Assembly: GCA_024711125.1 (NCBI GenBank) | Contig: JANJTM010000054.1 | Span: 22,501-86,500 of the forward strand | Length of the DNA: 64,000 nucleotides | From: Rhodothermales bacterium | GTDB taxonomy: Bacteria > Bacteroidota > Rhodothermia > Rhodothermales > UBA10348 | Direction of reading: 5' to 3' | Shown: positions 7,868-16,284 of the stretch, piece after piece | Layout: each line of letters starts with the position of its first letter | Numbering within the stretch: the first letter of the stretch is position 1 | The notes under the pieces: model-generated | Databases searched by the model: none | Seen by the model: only the letters and a program-made list of their open reading frames with translations | What the model was told of the DNA's origin: nothing | Program-made: the position numbers and the translations under genes

Positions 7868-9543
7868 TGCTCATGCGCCGAATCTGCCTCTTCGTGATGT
7901 GCTCGCTCGTCGCGGCGGCGTGCTCCCGGACACCGGAATTCGACGTCGTGATCGCGGGCGGCACCGTCTACGACGGATCCGGTGCCGCGCCGGTCCGTGC
8001 AGACGTCGGCATCCGCGGGGATTCGGTCGCGGCCATTGGGGATCTGTCCGGCTCCCGGGCCCGCGAACGCGTCGATGCCGCCGGCCTGGCGGTCGCGCCC
8101 GGTTTCATCAACATGCTCAGCTGGGCCGACGAATCGCTCATCCAGGACGGTCGCGGACTCAGCGACCTCCTGCAGGGCGTGACGCTCGAGGTGTTCGGAG
8201 AGGGTACCTCCAACGGTCCGCTCACCGACGCGATGGCGGCAGAGATCCTCGCGGGCCAGGAACGCATCCGGTACGAGGTGCCGTGGCGCACGCTGGGGGG
8301 CTACCTCCGTTATCTCGAGGAACGGGGGGTATCTCCGAACGTCGCGTCGTTCGTCGGCGCGACGACCGTGCGCATCCACGAACTCGGGTACGAGGACCGC
8401 GCTCCGACGCCGGAGGAACTGGAGCGCATGCGGTCGCTGGTCCGGCAGGCCATGGAGGAAGGCGCCCTCGGGGTCGGCGCTTCGTTGATCTACGCCCCCG
8501 CGTTCTACGCCACGACCGAGGAACTCGTGGCGCTCGCCTCGGTGGCCGCCGAATTCGACGGGATGTACATCGCCCACCTGCGCAACGAGAGCGACCGGCT
8601 CGAGGAGGCGATCGAGGAACACCTGCGCATCACGCGCGAGGCCGGCGTGCGCAGCGAGATCTACCACCTCAAGGTCGCCGGGCGCGACAACTGGCCCCGG
8701 GCCGGGCAGGTGCTCGCCCGACTCGAGGCCGCCCGCGCCGAGGGACTCGAAGTTTCGGCCGACATGTATACGTATACGGCGGGCGCGACCGGTCTCGACG
8801 CGGCCATGCCTCCGTGGGTACAGGAGGGCGGATTCGGCGCGTGGCGCGACCGGCTGGCCGATCCGGACGTTCGGGCGCGGGTTGCCCGGGAGATGCGGGA
8901 GAAACCGGACGGCTGGGAAAACCTCTACCGGGCGGCGGGTGCCGACGGAGCGCTGCTCGCTGGGTTCCGCCAGGATTCGCTGCGACACCTGATCGGACGA
9001 ACACTGGCCGACGTGGCGCGCGAGCGCCGCCGGTCGCCGGAAGACGTCGCCATGGACCTCGTGGTGGCCGATTCCAGCCGGGTCGGCACCGTGTACTTCC
9101 TCATGTCGGAGGAGAACGTGCGGCGCAAGATCGCCACGCCCTGGATCACCTTCGGCTCGGACGGCGCGGCTCCCGCCCCCGAACCCCCGTTCACCGCGAC
9201 GAGCACCCATCCCCGCGCTTACGGGAATTTCGCGCGCCTGCTCGGCCGGTACGTGCGGGACGAGGGGCTCGTCCCGCTCGAACAGGCGATCCACCGCCTC
9301 ACGGCGCTGCCGGCGTCCCGGCTGCGCATCGAACGCCGGGGGGCGCTCGTTCCCGGTCACTTCGCGGATGTGGTCGTATTCGACCCGGCGACCATTCGGG
9401 ACACGGCGACCTTCGAGGATCCCCACCGCCTCGCCGAGGGGGTCCGCCACGTTTGGGTCAACGGCACGCGGGTCGTGTCGGAAGGGGTACATACCGGCGC
9501 GAAACCCGGACGGTTCGTTCGCCGGGGGAGCCGCAGGAACTGA
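7867..9543 (+). CDS. D-aminoacylase-like amidohydrolase lacking the HxH metal motif (lipoprotein)
   Basis: The 558-residue protein has a lipoprotein signal (lipobox ending at Cys19, SLVAAAC) and an amidohydrolase fold like N-acyl-D-amino-acid deacylases. At the end of the first strand, where the paralogue at 9916-11562 has D-I-H-S-H, this protein reads FINMLSWADES (80-90), so both metal-binding histidines are absent. Other family positions remain: YIAHLRN, IYHLK, and the aspartate in TFGSDG, plus HPRAYGNFARLL near the C-terminus. It is probably anchored in the outer or inner membrane facing the periplasm. The start overlaps the SDR stop (TGATG). It may hydrolyse N-acyl amino acids with altered metal use or be catalytically changed; the substrate is not known. 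Confidence 0.85.
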   Translation: MLMRRICLFVMCSLVAAACSRTPEFDVVIAGGTVYDGSGAAPVRADVGIRGDSVAAIGDLSGSRARERVDAAGLAVAPGFINMLSWADESLIQDGRGLSDLLQGVTLEVFGEGTSNGPLTDAMAAEILAGQERIRYEVPWRTLGGYLRYLEERGVSPNVASFVGATTVRIHELGYEDRAPTPEELERMRSLVRQAMEEGALGVGASLIYAPAFYATTEELVALASVAAEFDGMYIAHLRNESDRLEEAIEEHLRITREAGVRSEIYHLKVAGRDNWPRAGQVLARLEAARAEGLEVSADMYTYTAGATGLDAAMPPWVQEGGFGAWRDRLADPDVRARVAREMREKPDGWENLYRAAGADGALLAGFRQDSLRHLIGRTLADVARERRRSPEDVAMDLVVADSSRVGTVYFLMSEENVRRKIATPWITFGSDGAAPAPEPPFTATSTHPRAYGNFARLLGRYVRDEGLVPLEQAIHRLTALPASRLRIERRGALVPGHFADVVVFDPATIRDTATFEDPHRLAEGVRHVWVNGTRVVSEGVHTGAKPGRFVRRGSRRN

Positions 9544-9544
9544 C

Positions 9545-9835
9545 ATGCGTGTGTCCGGCACGCGCTTGGCAGGGGATCGGCCCATGATCCCGACCCACCC
9601 TGCCATGACCCCGGTGCAGCACGACCTTCCCGTCGACGAGCACGCGCTCGCCGCGCTCCTCGCCGGTACGCTTCCGGAGACGGAGCGCCAATCCCTTCTC
9701 GCCCGCCTGGCAACCGACCCGGAGGCCAGGATGGTCCTCCAGATGGCCGTGGAGGCCCTGGAGGCCGTCCAGGGACCTGGAATGTCGATCGCCGTCACGC
9801 GGCGCAGACCGGACGGAAGCCGACGCGCAGCCTGA
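9545..9835 (+). CDS. Small anti-sigma-like N-terminal domain protein
   Basis: This short frame encodes up to 96 residues. Its central part (DEHALAALLAGTLPETERQSLLARLATDPEA) resembles the helical N-terminal zinc-finger domain of anti-sigma factors or zf-HC2 proteins, but the usual H-x-x-x-C-x-x-C ligands are missing. The protein ends after a helix (MVLQMAVEALEAV) and a basic tail. Starts are possible at 9545, 9584 or 9605; the last two remove a poorly structured leader. It lies 1 base after the first amidohydrolase and 80 bases before the second. No sigma-factor gene is adjacent. It may be a remnant or a small regulatory protein; coding status is likely but not certain. Confidence 0.45.
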   Translation: MRVSGTRLAGDRPMIPTHPAMTPVQHDLPVDEHALAALLAGTLPETERQSLLARLATDPEARMVLQMAVEALEAVQGPGMSIAVTRRRPDGSRRAA

Positions 9836-9884
9836 TCCCGTCCCTTCGGGCCCGAACCGTTTCGCGTCGATACCCGGCACGCGC

Positions 9885-9892
9885 TAGATTTC
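9885..9892 (+). promoter_or_regulatory. Candidate -7 element for the second amidohydrolase
   Basis: TAGATTTC (followed by G) is one base from TAnnTTTG and lies 24 bases before the start at 9916. No clear -33 element was seen. It supports separate transcription of the second amidohydrolase. Confidence 0.35.
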
Positions 9893-9915
9893 GCGCGCAC
9901 TCTCCGGGCCTCGCG

Positions 9916-11562
9916 ATGCGGCGCTTTTTTCCGGCGGGCGGAACGACGTTCCCCGGCCTTGTCTCGGTCCTCCTGCTGGCAGCCGCTCCACGCGCGGCCG
10001 CGGGACAACCCGCGCGGGAGGCCACGGGGCCGCCCGCCTATTCGATCGTCCTCGTCGGGGGCACCGTCGTGGACGGGACCGGACGCGAAGGCGTCGTCGC
10101 CGACGTGGCGATCTCGGGCGGCCGCATCGCGGCGATCGGCGATCTCTCGAATGCCGCAGCCGCGTTCCGCGTCGACGTGACGGGTCTCGTCGTCTCGCCC
10201 GGATTCATCGACATCCACAGCCACGCCGACGGCGACGACGCGCTCACGAGCCCGATCGGCCGCCGACCGATGGCCGAAAACTACCTGCGCCAAGGGGTGA
10301 CGTCGGTGTTCGGCGGACAGGACGGTTCGTCCACCCTCGACGTCGGCGCATTCCTCGCGGCGTTCGACGCGCTTCCTGCCGCCGTGAACGTGGGCCTGTT
10401 CGCAGGTCACGGCTCGGTGCGTGCCTCCGTCATGGGCGAGGACGACCGCGCCCCGACCCGCGACGAGATGGACGGCATGCGACGCCTGGTCCGGCGGGCC
10501 ATGCGGGACGGGGCCTTCGGCCTGTCCTCCGGCCTCGAGTACACACCCGGCGCCTTCGCGCGCACCGACGAACTCGTGGCGCTCGCGGCGGAAACCGCAC
10601 CGTGGAACGGCCTGTACATCAGCCACGTGCGCGAGGAGGGGGGCGCGCTGCTCGAGAGCGTCGACGAGGTGATCGCGGTCGCGCGCGAGGCCGGCGTGGC
10701 GGCCCAACTCACCCACCACAAGATCATCGGAAAGCACCGCTGGGGTGGGACGAAAGCCTCGCTCGAGCGCGCCGCCGCGGCCCGGGACGAGGGGCTCGAC
10801 GTCACGATCGACGTCTACCCGTACACGGCGTCGAGCACCAACCTGACGATCCTCTTTCCGAACTGGTCCAAGGACGGGGGATTCGAAGCGCTGCGGGCCC
10901 GGCTGTCCGATCCCGCGACGCGCGCCCGCATACGGGCCGACGTGATCGCGCACATCCACGCGGAACGCGGGGGCGACCCGTCGACCATCGTGGCATCCCG
11001 CTGCGGTTTCGACGCGTCGCTTTCGGGCCTGAGCCTCGCCGACATGGCGCTCTCACGCGGCCTGGAGCCGACGGTCGGGAACGCCGCGGACGTCGCGCTG
11101 GACCTCGTCGAGCGCGGAAGCTGCCAAGGGGTCTTCCACTCGATGTCCGAGGAGGACGTCCAGCGGGTCCTGCAGGACGAGGCCTCGATGGTCGCCTCGG
11201 ACGGCGGGATCCCCGCATTCGGACAGGATGCGCCGCACCCCCGGTCGTACGGCACGTTTGCCCGCGTGCTCGCCCGGTACGTCCGGGACCTCGGCGTGCT
11301 GACGCTCGCCGACGCGGTGCGCCGGATGTCCGGGGCCCCGGCGGCGCGGTTGGGCCTGGAGGACCGGGGCGTACTGCGCGTCGGCGCGGTCGCCGACGTG
11401 ACGGTGTTCGATCCGGCCTCGGTGCAGGATCACGCGACGTTCGCCGATCCCCACCGGTACGCGACCGGTGTCGTGCACGTGTTCGTGGGCGGAACGTGGG
11501 CTCTCCGGGACGGGGAGCCGACCGGGATCCGGGCAGGTCGGGCGCTGCGCAAGGCCCGCTGA
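9916..11562 (+). CDS. N-acyl-D-amino-acid deacylase-like amidohydrolase, HxH intact
   Basis: The 548-residue protein has an N-terminal signal segment (LVSVLLLAAAPRAAAG) and a full amidohydrolase core. The metal motif DIHSHAD includes His101 and His103. Further likely ligands are the histidines in YISHVRE and LTHHKIIGKHRWG and the aspartate in MVASDGG. The order and spacing match D-aminoacylase and related periplasmic deacylases that release amino acids from N-acyl-D-amino acids. The C-terminal beta part (GVLRVGAVADVTVFDPASV) closes the composite sandwich. It is homologous along most of its length to the preceding 7867-9543 product, so the pair looks like a tandem duplication with divergence of the active site. 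It ends 4 bases from the convergent beta-lactamase-like gene. Confidence 0.88.
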   Translation: MRRFFPAGGTTFPGLVSVLLLAAAPRAAAGQPAREATGPPAYSIVLVGGTVVDGTGREGVVADVAISGGRIAAIGDLSNAAAAFRVDVTGLVVSPGFIDIHSHADGDDALTSPIGRRPMAENYLRQGVTSVFGGQDGSSTLDVGAFLAAFDALPAAVNVGLFAGHGSVRASVMGEDDRAPTRDEMDGMRRLVRRAMRDGAFGLSSGLEYTPGAFARTDELVALAAETAPWNGLYISHVREEGGALLESVDEVIAVAREAGVAAQLTHHKIIGKHRWGGTKASLERAAAARDEGLDVTIDVYPYTASSTNLTILFPNWSKDGGFEALRARLSDPATRARIRADVIAHIHAERGGDPSTIVASRCGFDASLSGLSLADMALSRGLEPTVGNAADVALDLVERGSCQGVFHSMSEEDVQRVLQDEASMVASDGGIPAFGQDAPHPRSYGTFARVLARYVRDLGVLTLADAVRRMSGAPAARLGLEDRGVLRVGAVADVTVFDPASVQDHATFADPHRYATGVVHVFVGGTWALRDGEPTGIRAGRALRKAR

Positions 11563-11566
11563 GGGC

Positions 11567-12490
11567 TCAGTATTTCGCCGAGCCGTCGGTCGGGCTCGGC
11601 CAGGGGTGGTCGGGCTCCCAGGTCTCCCAGAGCAGCTTCGACACCTCGCGCAGCAACACGAAACCCGCGTTGCCGGGCTCCCAACTCTCGTCGGCCTGGT
11701 CTTTCGTGATCACGCAGAACACGTAATCGCCCGAGGGAGCGTTCACCAGCACGACCTCGGACCGCGACCGGTTCACGGCGCCCTGCTTGGAGGCGGCCTG
11801 CACCCACGGCGGGAGCTGCGACAGCGCCTCGTCGTTCCAGTAGATGCGCGTCAGCATGCGGTACATCTCGGCGCTCGCCTCCGGCGACACCGCGCGTCCC
11901 TCCCGGATCATGACCAGCAGTTCGGCCATCTCGCGCGGCGTCGTCTGCCCCCATCCGAACCGGTTCCGGGCCTCCTCCCTTCCGGGGGTGCGGCTGTTCA
12001 CGCGCGTCGCCTCGAAACCGTGCTTCTCGAGCCAGGCGTTGATCGCGGTACCGGTGCCCGAAAGGTGCTGAAGCCACAGCGATGCGGTATTGTCGCTGGT
12101 CGTGATCATGAGCATCGCCGCCTGCGGGAGCGGGATCACCGAACTGTCGGCGAAGCTGCCGAGGATGTCCTCCCCCGGGTAGAGCAGCGAATCGCGGTAG
12201 ACGAGAACCTGGTCCCACGCGAGCTCCCCGCTCTCGATCGCGTCGAAGGTCTTCACCAGGATCGGCACCTTGATCATGCTCGCGGTCGGAAACAGGGTGT
12301 CCGCGTTGACTTCCGCGCGCAGTCCAGTGCCCAGGTGGCGCACGTAGATGCCGACCGTTCCTTCGAACCCGTCTGCGAGCGCGACGAGCCGGCGTTCGAG
12401 GTCCACGTCCCGCAGGTCGGGTCGCGTACACGCGCCCAGCGGCAGGACGCTTGACACGATCAGGAGAAGCACGGATCGGACGCGGTGCAT
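11567..12490 (-). CDS. Class A beta-lactamase-like serine hydrolase, lipoprotein
   Basis: The 307-residue protein has a lipoprotein signal with the lipobox at PLGAC (Cys21). The serine beta-lactamase/DD-peptidase motifs are visible: S-M-I-K (Ser71, Lys74), S-D-N (132-134) and K-Q-G (235-237) in place of the usual K-T/S-G. The conserved GWGQTTPREMAELL follows the omega-loop region, but a clear E-x-x-L-N is not evident. Relatives include true class A penicillinases and many uncharacterised serine hydrolases; the altered third motif and unclear general base argue against assuming antibiotic resistance. The start at MHRVRSVLL is chosen for the signal peptide; upstream in-frame sequence is not protein-like. 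It may instead act on peptidoglycan or related amides. Confidence 0.82.
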   Translation of the reverse strand: MHRVRSVLLLIVSSVLPLGACTRPDLRDVDLERRLVALADGFEGTVGIYVRHLGTGLRAEVNADTLFPTASMIKVPILVKTFDAIESGELAWDQVLVYRDSLLYPGEDILGSFADSSVIPLPQAAMLMITTSDNTASLWLQHLSGTGTAINAWLEKHGFEATRVNSRTPGREEARNRFGWGQTTPREMAELLVMIREGRAVSPEASAEMYRMLTRIYWNDEALSQLPPWVQAASKQGAVNRSRSEVVLVNAPSGDYVFCVITKDQADESWEPGNAGFVLLREVSKLLWETWEPDHPWPSPTDGSAKY

Positions 12491-12604
12491 GGCGGTATCG
12501 GCAATGGGCTGCGGGGGCAAAATCGCCCCTGGCGCCCGTGACCCGCAAGCCGCAGCCGCCTCTTGCCGTCCCGAAAAGCGCTTCCGCCCGGAACGGGCCG
12601 CGTA

Positions 12605-12633
12605 TTGCGAATCACCGGGGATTCTGCTAACGT
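12605..12633 (+). promoter_or_regulatory. Candidate promoter for the 12736 TonB receptor
   Basis: TTGCGA and TAACGT are separated by exactly 17 bases, with about 100 bases left to the receptor start. The -10 match is poor. The gap 12491-12735 must contain divergent promoters for the beta-lactamase-like gene and this receptor; nothing else was recognised in it. Confidence 0.3.
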
Positions 12634-12735
12634 CCCGCCGTCCGGCGATCCCGCCCATCCAGCACGGGTCTCGACGCTGCAGTCCGGCGGCGCACCCGTG
12701 TCGGGATCGCATCGAAAAACCACCTCGTAGGTTTT

Positions 12736-15573
12736 ATGAACCTCCTCTACGAAGCCTCTCGCCTCGTGGCGAGAAGCCTGTGTGTGCTTGCGCTCGCATG
12801 GGCAGCAACCGCGGTCCCGGCGCTCGCGCAGTCCGGGTCCATCTCCGGCAAGGTCACGGACGCCGCCGACGGCAGTCCGCTCGCCGGAGCCAACGTGCTC
12901 GTCATCGGTCCGGGGGGCGCCATGGTTACGGGTGCCGCGGCCACCGACGACGGCTCGTACCAGATCGACAGCGTGCCCGCCGGTTCGTACACCCTGCGCG
13001 GGCGTTTCCTGGGCTACCAGGAATACGAGCAGGCGGTCTCGATATCGGGCGGCCAGCGTCTCGTGGTCAACATCGTGCTGTCCCAGACCGGCTTCGAACT
13101 CAATACCGTCGTCATCACGGGCTCCCGCCGCCAGGAAAAGGTGCTCGACGCCCCGTCGTCGATCTCGGTACTCACGGCGCGCGACATCGAGACCAGCGTC
13201 GGCACCTCATCGGTCGAGGCGCTGCGCAACACGACCGGCGTGGACATGGCCCAGACGGGCGTCGATCGCCGCGAGGTCGTGCTCCGCGGATTCAACAACG
13301 CGTTCTCGGGCGCCGCGTATGTCATGACCGACTACCGCCACTCGGCGGTCCCGTCGCTCAACGTCAACATCTTCTCGATCATGCCCAACATGAACATCGA
13401 CGTCGACCGTGTCGAGGTCGTGCGGGGCCCGGGCTCTGCGCTGTACGGACCGGGCGTCGATTCCGGGGTGATCCACTTCATCACGAAGGATCCGTTCACG
13501 CATCCGGGTACCACGATCCAGGTCTCGGGCGGCGAGCAGTCCCTGCTCGGCGTCCAGTTCCGGCATGCCGGCGTCCTGGGCCCCTCGCGCAAGCTGGGCT
13601 ACAAGGTGACGGGCATGTACGGCACGGCCGACGACTGGCCGATGGACCCGGCCGATCCGGCCCTGGCGCGCGACCTGACGCCGCGCCGCACGGAGTACGA
13701 GAAGCTCAACGTCAACGGGTCTCTCGAGTACCGGCTGACCGAGAAGGCGTCCCTGATCGCCAACGGCGGCTATTCGACGCTGACCGCGGCCGTGCTCTCG
13801 GGCATCGGCAACCTGCAGGCCGACGGATTCGGCTACGCGTACGGACAGGTACGCTTCGTCTACGACCGCTTCTTCGCCCAGGCCTACCTGAACAAGAACG
13901 AGACGGGCGATTCCTTCGTCTACGGCCAGGACTTCGGCGGGGACGGCATCCCCGACCCCGTCGTCGACAAGTCGACGCTGCTCAACCTGCAGTCGCAGTA
14001 CGACTTCGACCTCGGATCGCGCACGAACGTGATCGTCGGCGCCGACGCCGAGTTCACGCGACCGAAAACCGAGGGCACGATCATCGGCAGGAACGAGGGC
14101 GAGACGATCACCGAGGCCGGCGCGTACGCGCAGACGCTGGTCCGGGTCGATCCCAAGCTCGACCTGACCCTGGCCCTTCGCGGGGACTACAACAACGTAG
14201 CCGACGACTTCCAGGTCTCCCCCCGTGCCGCGGTCGTCTTCAAGCCGACCAACTCGCACTCCTTCCGCGTGTCCTACAACCGCGCGTTCTCGTCCCCGAG
14301 TACCAACTCGATGTTCCTCGACATCATCGCCGGGCAGATCCCGGGGACGAACATCATGATCCGCGGTCGCGGTACCGGCCAGGGATTCTCGTGGGAACGC
14401 AACCCGGCATTTGAGGCCCTCGCCGGATCGGACCTTGTCGCCAGCAGCCTCAACCCGGCGACACTCGGAGCGAAGACCCCGCTCGGGCTTCCGCTCGACG
14501 CGGTCTACGCCTCGATGTACGCGGGGGTGAACGCGATTCCGAACGCCACCCTCCAGGCCATGCTGGCGCAGGCGGGGATCAACGTTCCGGCACCGCTCAT
14601 CCCGCAGCTGAAGGCCCTGCTTGCACCGGGCACGAACCCGGGACAGACCAACGTGCAGGGCTTCTCGCGCGGCATCCTCGGCAAGCTGAACCTGACGACG
14701 CTGGGCGTCGACATCGTATCGGGCCTGGACGACCTGCAGCCGCTGGAAGCCACGACCACCCAGTCGGTCGAGGTCGGGTACAAGGGCATCCTCGGTCCGC
14801 GGCTCATCGTCGCGGTGGACGCCTACTACACGAAGAAGAAGAACTTCGTGGGCCCGCTGCTCATGGAGACTCCCTTCGTGATCGTTCCGAACCTTCGCAC
14901 CGACCTCGGGGTCGCCATCGCGGCGGGCATCCAGGGTAACGCCGCGCTGGCAGGCGCGCTCGGCCAGCTCGGCCTGACGCCTGCCCAGGTGTCCGGCCTC
15001 CTTGTCCAGCTGGCCGGCTCGGCGCTTCCGAGCTCGTCGACTCCGGTGGCCATCGTACAGCCGGTCGAGAACAACCCGGGCGTCGGCCAGACCCCCGAAC
15101 TCATGCTCTCGTACCGCAACTTCGGTGACCTTTCGTACTACGGCGTAGATGCCTCGTTCGAATTCCAGGCCAGCGAAGAGTTCGGAATCTTCGGAAACCT
15201 CTCGATGGTCAACAAGGACCTCTTCGACAACGAGGATCTCGGCGGCGGCATGGGCGACGCGCTCGAGCTCGCGCTCAACGCCTCCAAGCTCAAGGGGCGC
15301 CTCGGCGTACGGTATGACGGCGCCTCGGGCCTCTCGGTCAACGTTGCCGCCCGCCAGACCGAGGGCTTCCCCGTCATCTCGGGCCCCTACGTCGGCGACG
15401 TCGAAAGCTACTTCGTGGTCGACCTCGGCGTGGGCTACGACCTGAAGGCCCTGGCACAGGGTCTCCGACTGGACCTCGGCATCTCCAACGCACTCGACAA
15501 CATGCACCGCGAATTCGTGGGAGCGCCCGAAATGGGCCGCATGGGCATCCTGCGCGCCACGTTCACGTTCTGA
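12736..15573 (+). CDS. TonB-dependent outer-membrane receptor with CarboxypepD-like domain
   Basis: The 945-residue protein has a signal peptide (cleavage near VPALAQ). A CarboxypepD_reg-like beta-sandwich follows (SGSISGKVTDAADGSPLAG, about 33-120), then a plug domain (about 140-260, with VDRVEVVRGPGSALYGPGVD) and a 22-strand-type barrel ending in the aromatic TFTF. This architecture is typical of Bacteroidota receptors importing siderophores, vitamins or glycans using TonB energy. No SusD partner follows; a terminator comes directly after the gene. About 110 residues near 560-675 are rich in Ala, Pro and Leu (NATLQAMLAQAGINVPAPL), probably a long extracellular loop. Substrate is unknown. 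The start is the first ATG before the signal peptide. Confidence 0.9.
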   Translation: MNLLYEASRLVARSLCVLALAWAATAVPALAQSGSISGKVTDAADGSPLAGANVLVIGPGGAMVTGAAATDDGSYQIDSVPAGSYTLRGRFLGYQEYEQAVSISGGQRLVVNIVLSQTGFELNTVVITGSRRQEKVLDAPSSISVLTARDIETSVGTSSVEALRNTTGVDMAQTGVDRREVVLRGFNNAFSGAAYVMTDYRHSAVPSLNVNIFSIMPNMNIDVDRVEVVRGPGSALYGPGVDSGVIHFITKDPFTHPGTTIQVSGGEQSLLGVQFRHAGVLGPSRKLGYKVTGMYGTADDWPMDPADPALARDLTPRRTEYEKLNVNGSLEYRLTEKASLIANGGYSTLTAAVLSGIGNLQADGFGYAYGQVRFVYDRFFAQAYLNKNETGDSFVYGQDFGGDGIPDPVVDKSTLLNLQSQYDFDLGSRTNVIVGADAEFTRPKTEGTIIGRNEGETITEAGAYAQTLVRVDPKLDLTLALRGDYNNVADDFQVSPRAAVVFKPTNSHSFRVSYNRAFSSPSTNSMFLDIIAGQIPGTNIMIRGRGTGQGFSWERNPAFEALAGSDLVASSLNPATLGAKTPLGLPLDAVYASMYAGVNAIPNATLQAMLAQAGINVPAPLIPQLKALLAPGTNPGQTNVQGFSRGILGKLNLTTLGVDIVSGLDDLQPLEATTTQSVEVGYKGILGPRLIVAVDAYYTKKKNFVGPLLMETPFVIVPNLRTDLGVAIAAGIQGNAALAGALGQLGLTPAQVSGLLVQLAGSALPSSSTPVAIVQPVENNPGVGQTPELMLSYRNFGDLSYYGVDASFEFQASEEFGIFGNLSMVNKDLFDNEDLGGGMGDALELALNASKLKGRLGVRYDGASGLSVNVAARQTEGFPVISGPYVGDVESYFVVDLGVGYDLKALAQGLRLDLGISNALDNMHREFVGAPEMGRMGILRATFTF

Positions 15574-15598
15574 TCGGCCCCTGGCCGGTTCCGGACGA

Positions 15599-15638
15599 AC
15601 GAGCCCCCGGAGGCGTGGCCTCCGGGGGCTCGTCTTTT
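15599..15638 (+). terminator. Intrinsic terminator after the TonB receptor
   Basis: A 16-base-pair perfect stem (ACGAGCCCCCGGAGGC with its complement) around a 3-base loop GTG is followed by CTTTT. It lies 26 bases after the receptor stop. On the opposite strand the same hairpin could also serve the convergent Bor-like gene. Confidence 0.85.
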
Positions 15639-15687
15639 CGAACCGAACCCGTTCGTCCGGGTCAGACCGACCGGGAAGCGCCGCGTC

Positions 15688-16110
15688 CTAGTCGAACTGC
15701 ACGTACACCGGGGCTCCACGGTCCGCGGCCTGTTCGACGGCCGACTCGAACGCGTCCGTGATCTGCACGTCGGTCGCACCGCTCGGGACCCGCACGTCGA
15801 TCGCCGATGCGGCACGGGGTGCCGCGCACGTCACGCGGATGTGCATCGGGGTCACGATGCCGAACGTGAGCCCGTTTACGAGCTGGTTGAGAAAACTCAG
15901 GCGGGTCTCCACCTTGGCCACCCCGCCGGTACACTGGGATTCGGCCTCCACGACGGCGGGCGGAATCAGTCCGTAAATGAAGCCCAGTGCCCAGGGCTTG
16001 TCGATGACACGGTTACCGGGCTCGAGGCCGGTCGTGACCTGGGCGTGGTAGCACCCGGTCCACGTCAGCACGGCGAAAAAGAGGATCACGCTGCGGAATG
16101 CCTGTCTCAT
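15688..16110 (-). CDS. Bor-family lipoprotein
   Basis: The 140-residue protein begins with a lipoprotein signal (ILFFAVLTWTGC, lipid-modified Cys20). It matches the Bor/Iss serum-resistance lipoprotein pattern: a W-x-x-x-F-x-Y-G-L core, C-x-GG-x-AKVET, a F-L-N-x-L-V segment, L-T-F-G-I-x-T-P-M and a terminal I-R-V-T-C. Phage lambda Bor is an outer-membrane lipoprotein; chromosomal relatives in free-living bacteria have unknown roles. The C-terminal about 45 residues (IDVRVPSGATDVQITDAFE) extend beyond the Bor core. It is flanked on both sides by hairpins that share a 13-base sequence. No phage genes surround it. Family call is made from motif order; function is not established. Confidence 0.72.
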   Translation of the reverse strand: MRQAFRSVILFFAVLTWTGCYHAQVTTGLEPGNRVIDKPWALGFIYGLIPPAVVEAESQCTGGVAKVETRLSFLNQLVNGLTFGIVTPMHIRVTCAAPRAASAIDVRVPSGATDVQITDAFESAVEQAADRGAPVYVQFD

Positions 16111-16226
16111 GGGATCTGCCGATGGATTGATGATGGGTTGCCGCCGACTCCGCGCCGCGGGGTCGGACCGGACCCGGGACCGCCCGGAGGACGAGTGACC
16201 CGATGTTCGGTTCCGTAAACAGGGGG

Positions 16227-16255
16227 AGCCCCCGGGGGCGCTGCCTCCGGGGGCT
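16227..16255 (-). terminator. Hairpin between the outer-membrane-barrel and Bor-like genes
   Basis: A 13-base-pair stem with one G-T pair (AGCCCCCGGGGGC with GCCTCCGGGGGCT) and loop GCT lies 30 bases beyond the stop of the minus-strand gene at 16285-16992. The tail on that strand (CCCCTGTTTAC) is only weakly T-rich; on the plus strand TTCTTTC follows. Its right arm is identical to part of the hairpin at 15599-15638. It probably terminates the minus-strand barrel gene. Confidence 0.55.
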
Positions 16256-16284
16256 TCTTTCGGTCACCGAACGGTAATGAACGG

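Noticed and set aside
7759-10959. Very long minus-strand open frame antisense to the amidohydrolase genes
   Set aside because: High GC suppresses stops on the opposite strand; the encoded sequence is low in recognisable motifs and rich in Arg, Pro and His, while the plus-strand frames are clearly homologous to known families.
11567-12490. Antibiotic-resistance beta-lactamase
   Set aside because: The third motif is K-Q-G and no clear omega-loop glutamate is seen; calling it a resistance gene would overstate the evidence.
15688-16110. Prophage remnant suggested by the Bor-like gene
   Set aside because: No integrase, lysis, capsid or tail gene lies nearby, and Bor-like lipoproteins occur on chromosomes without phages.
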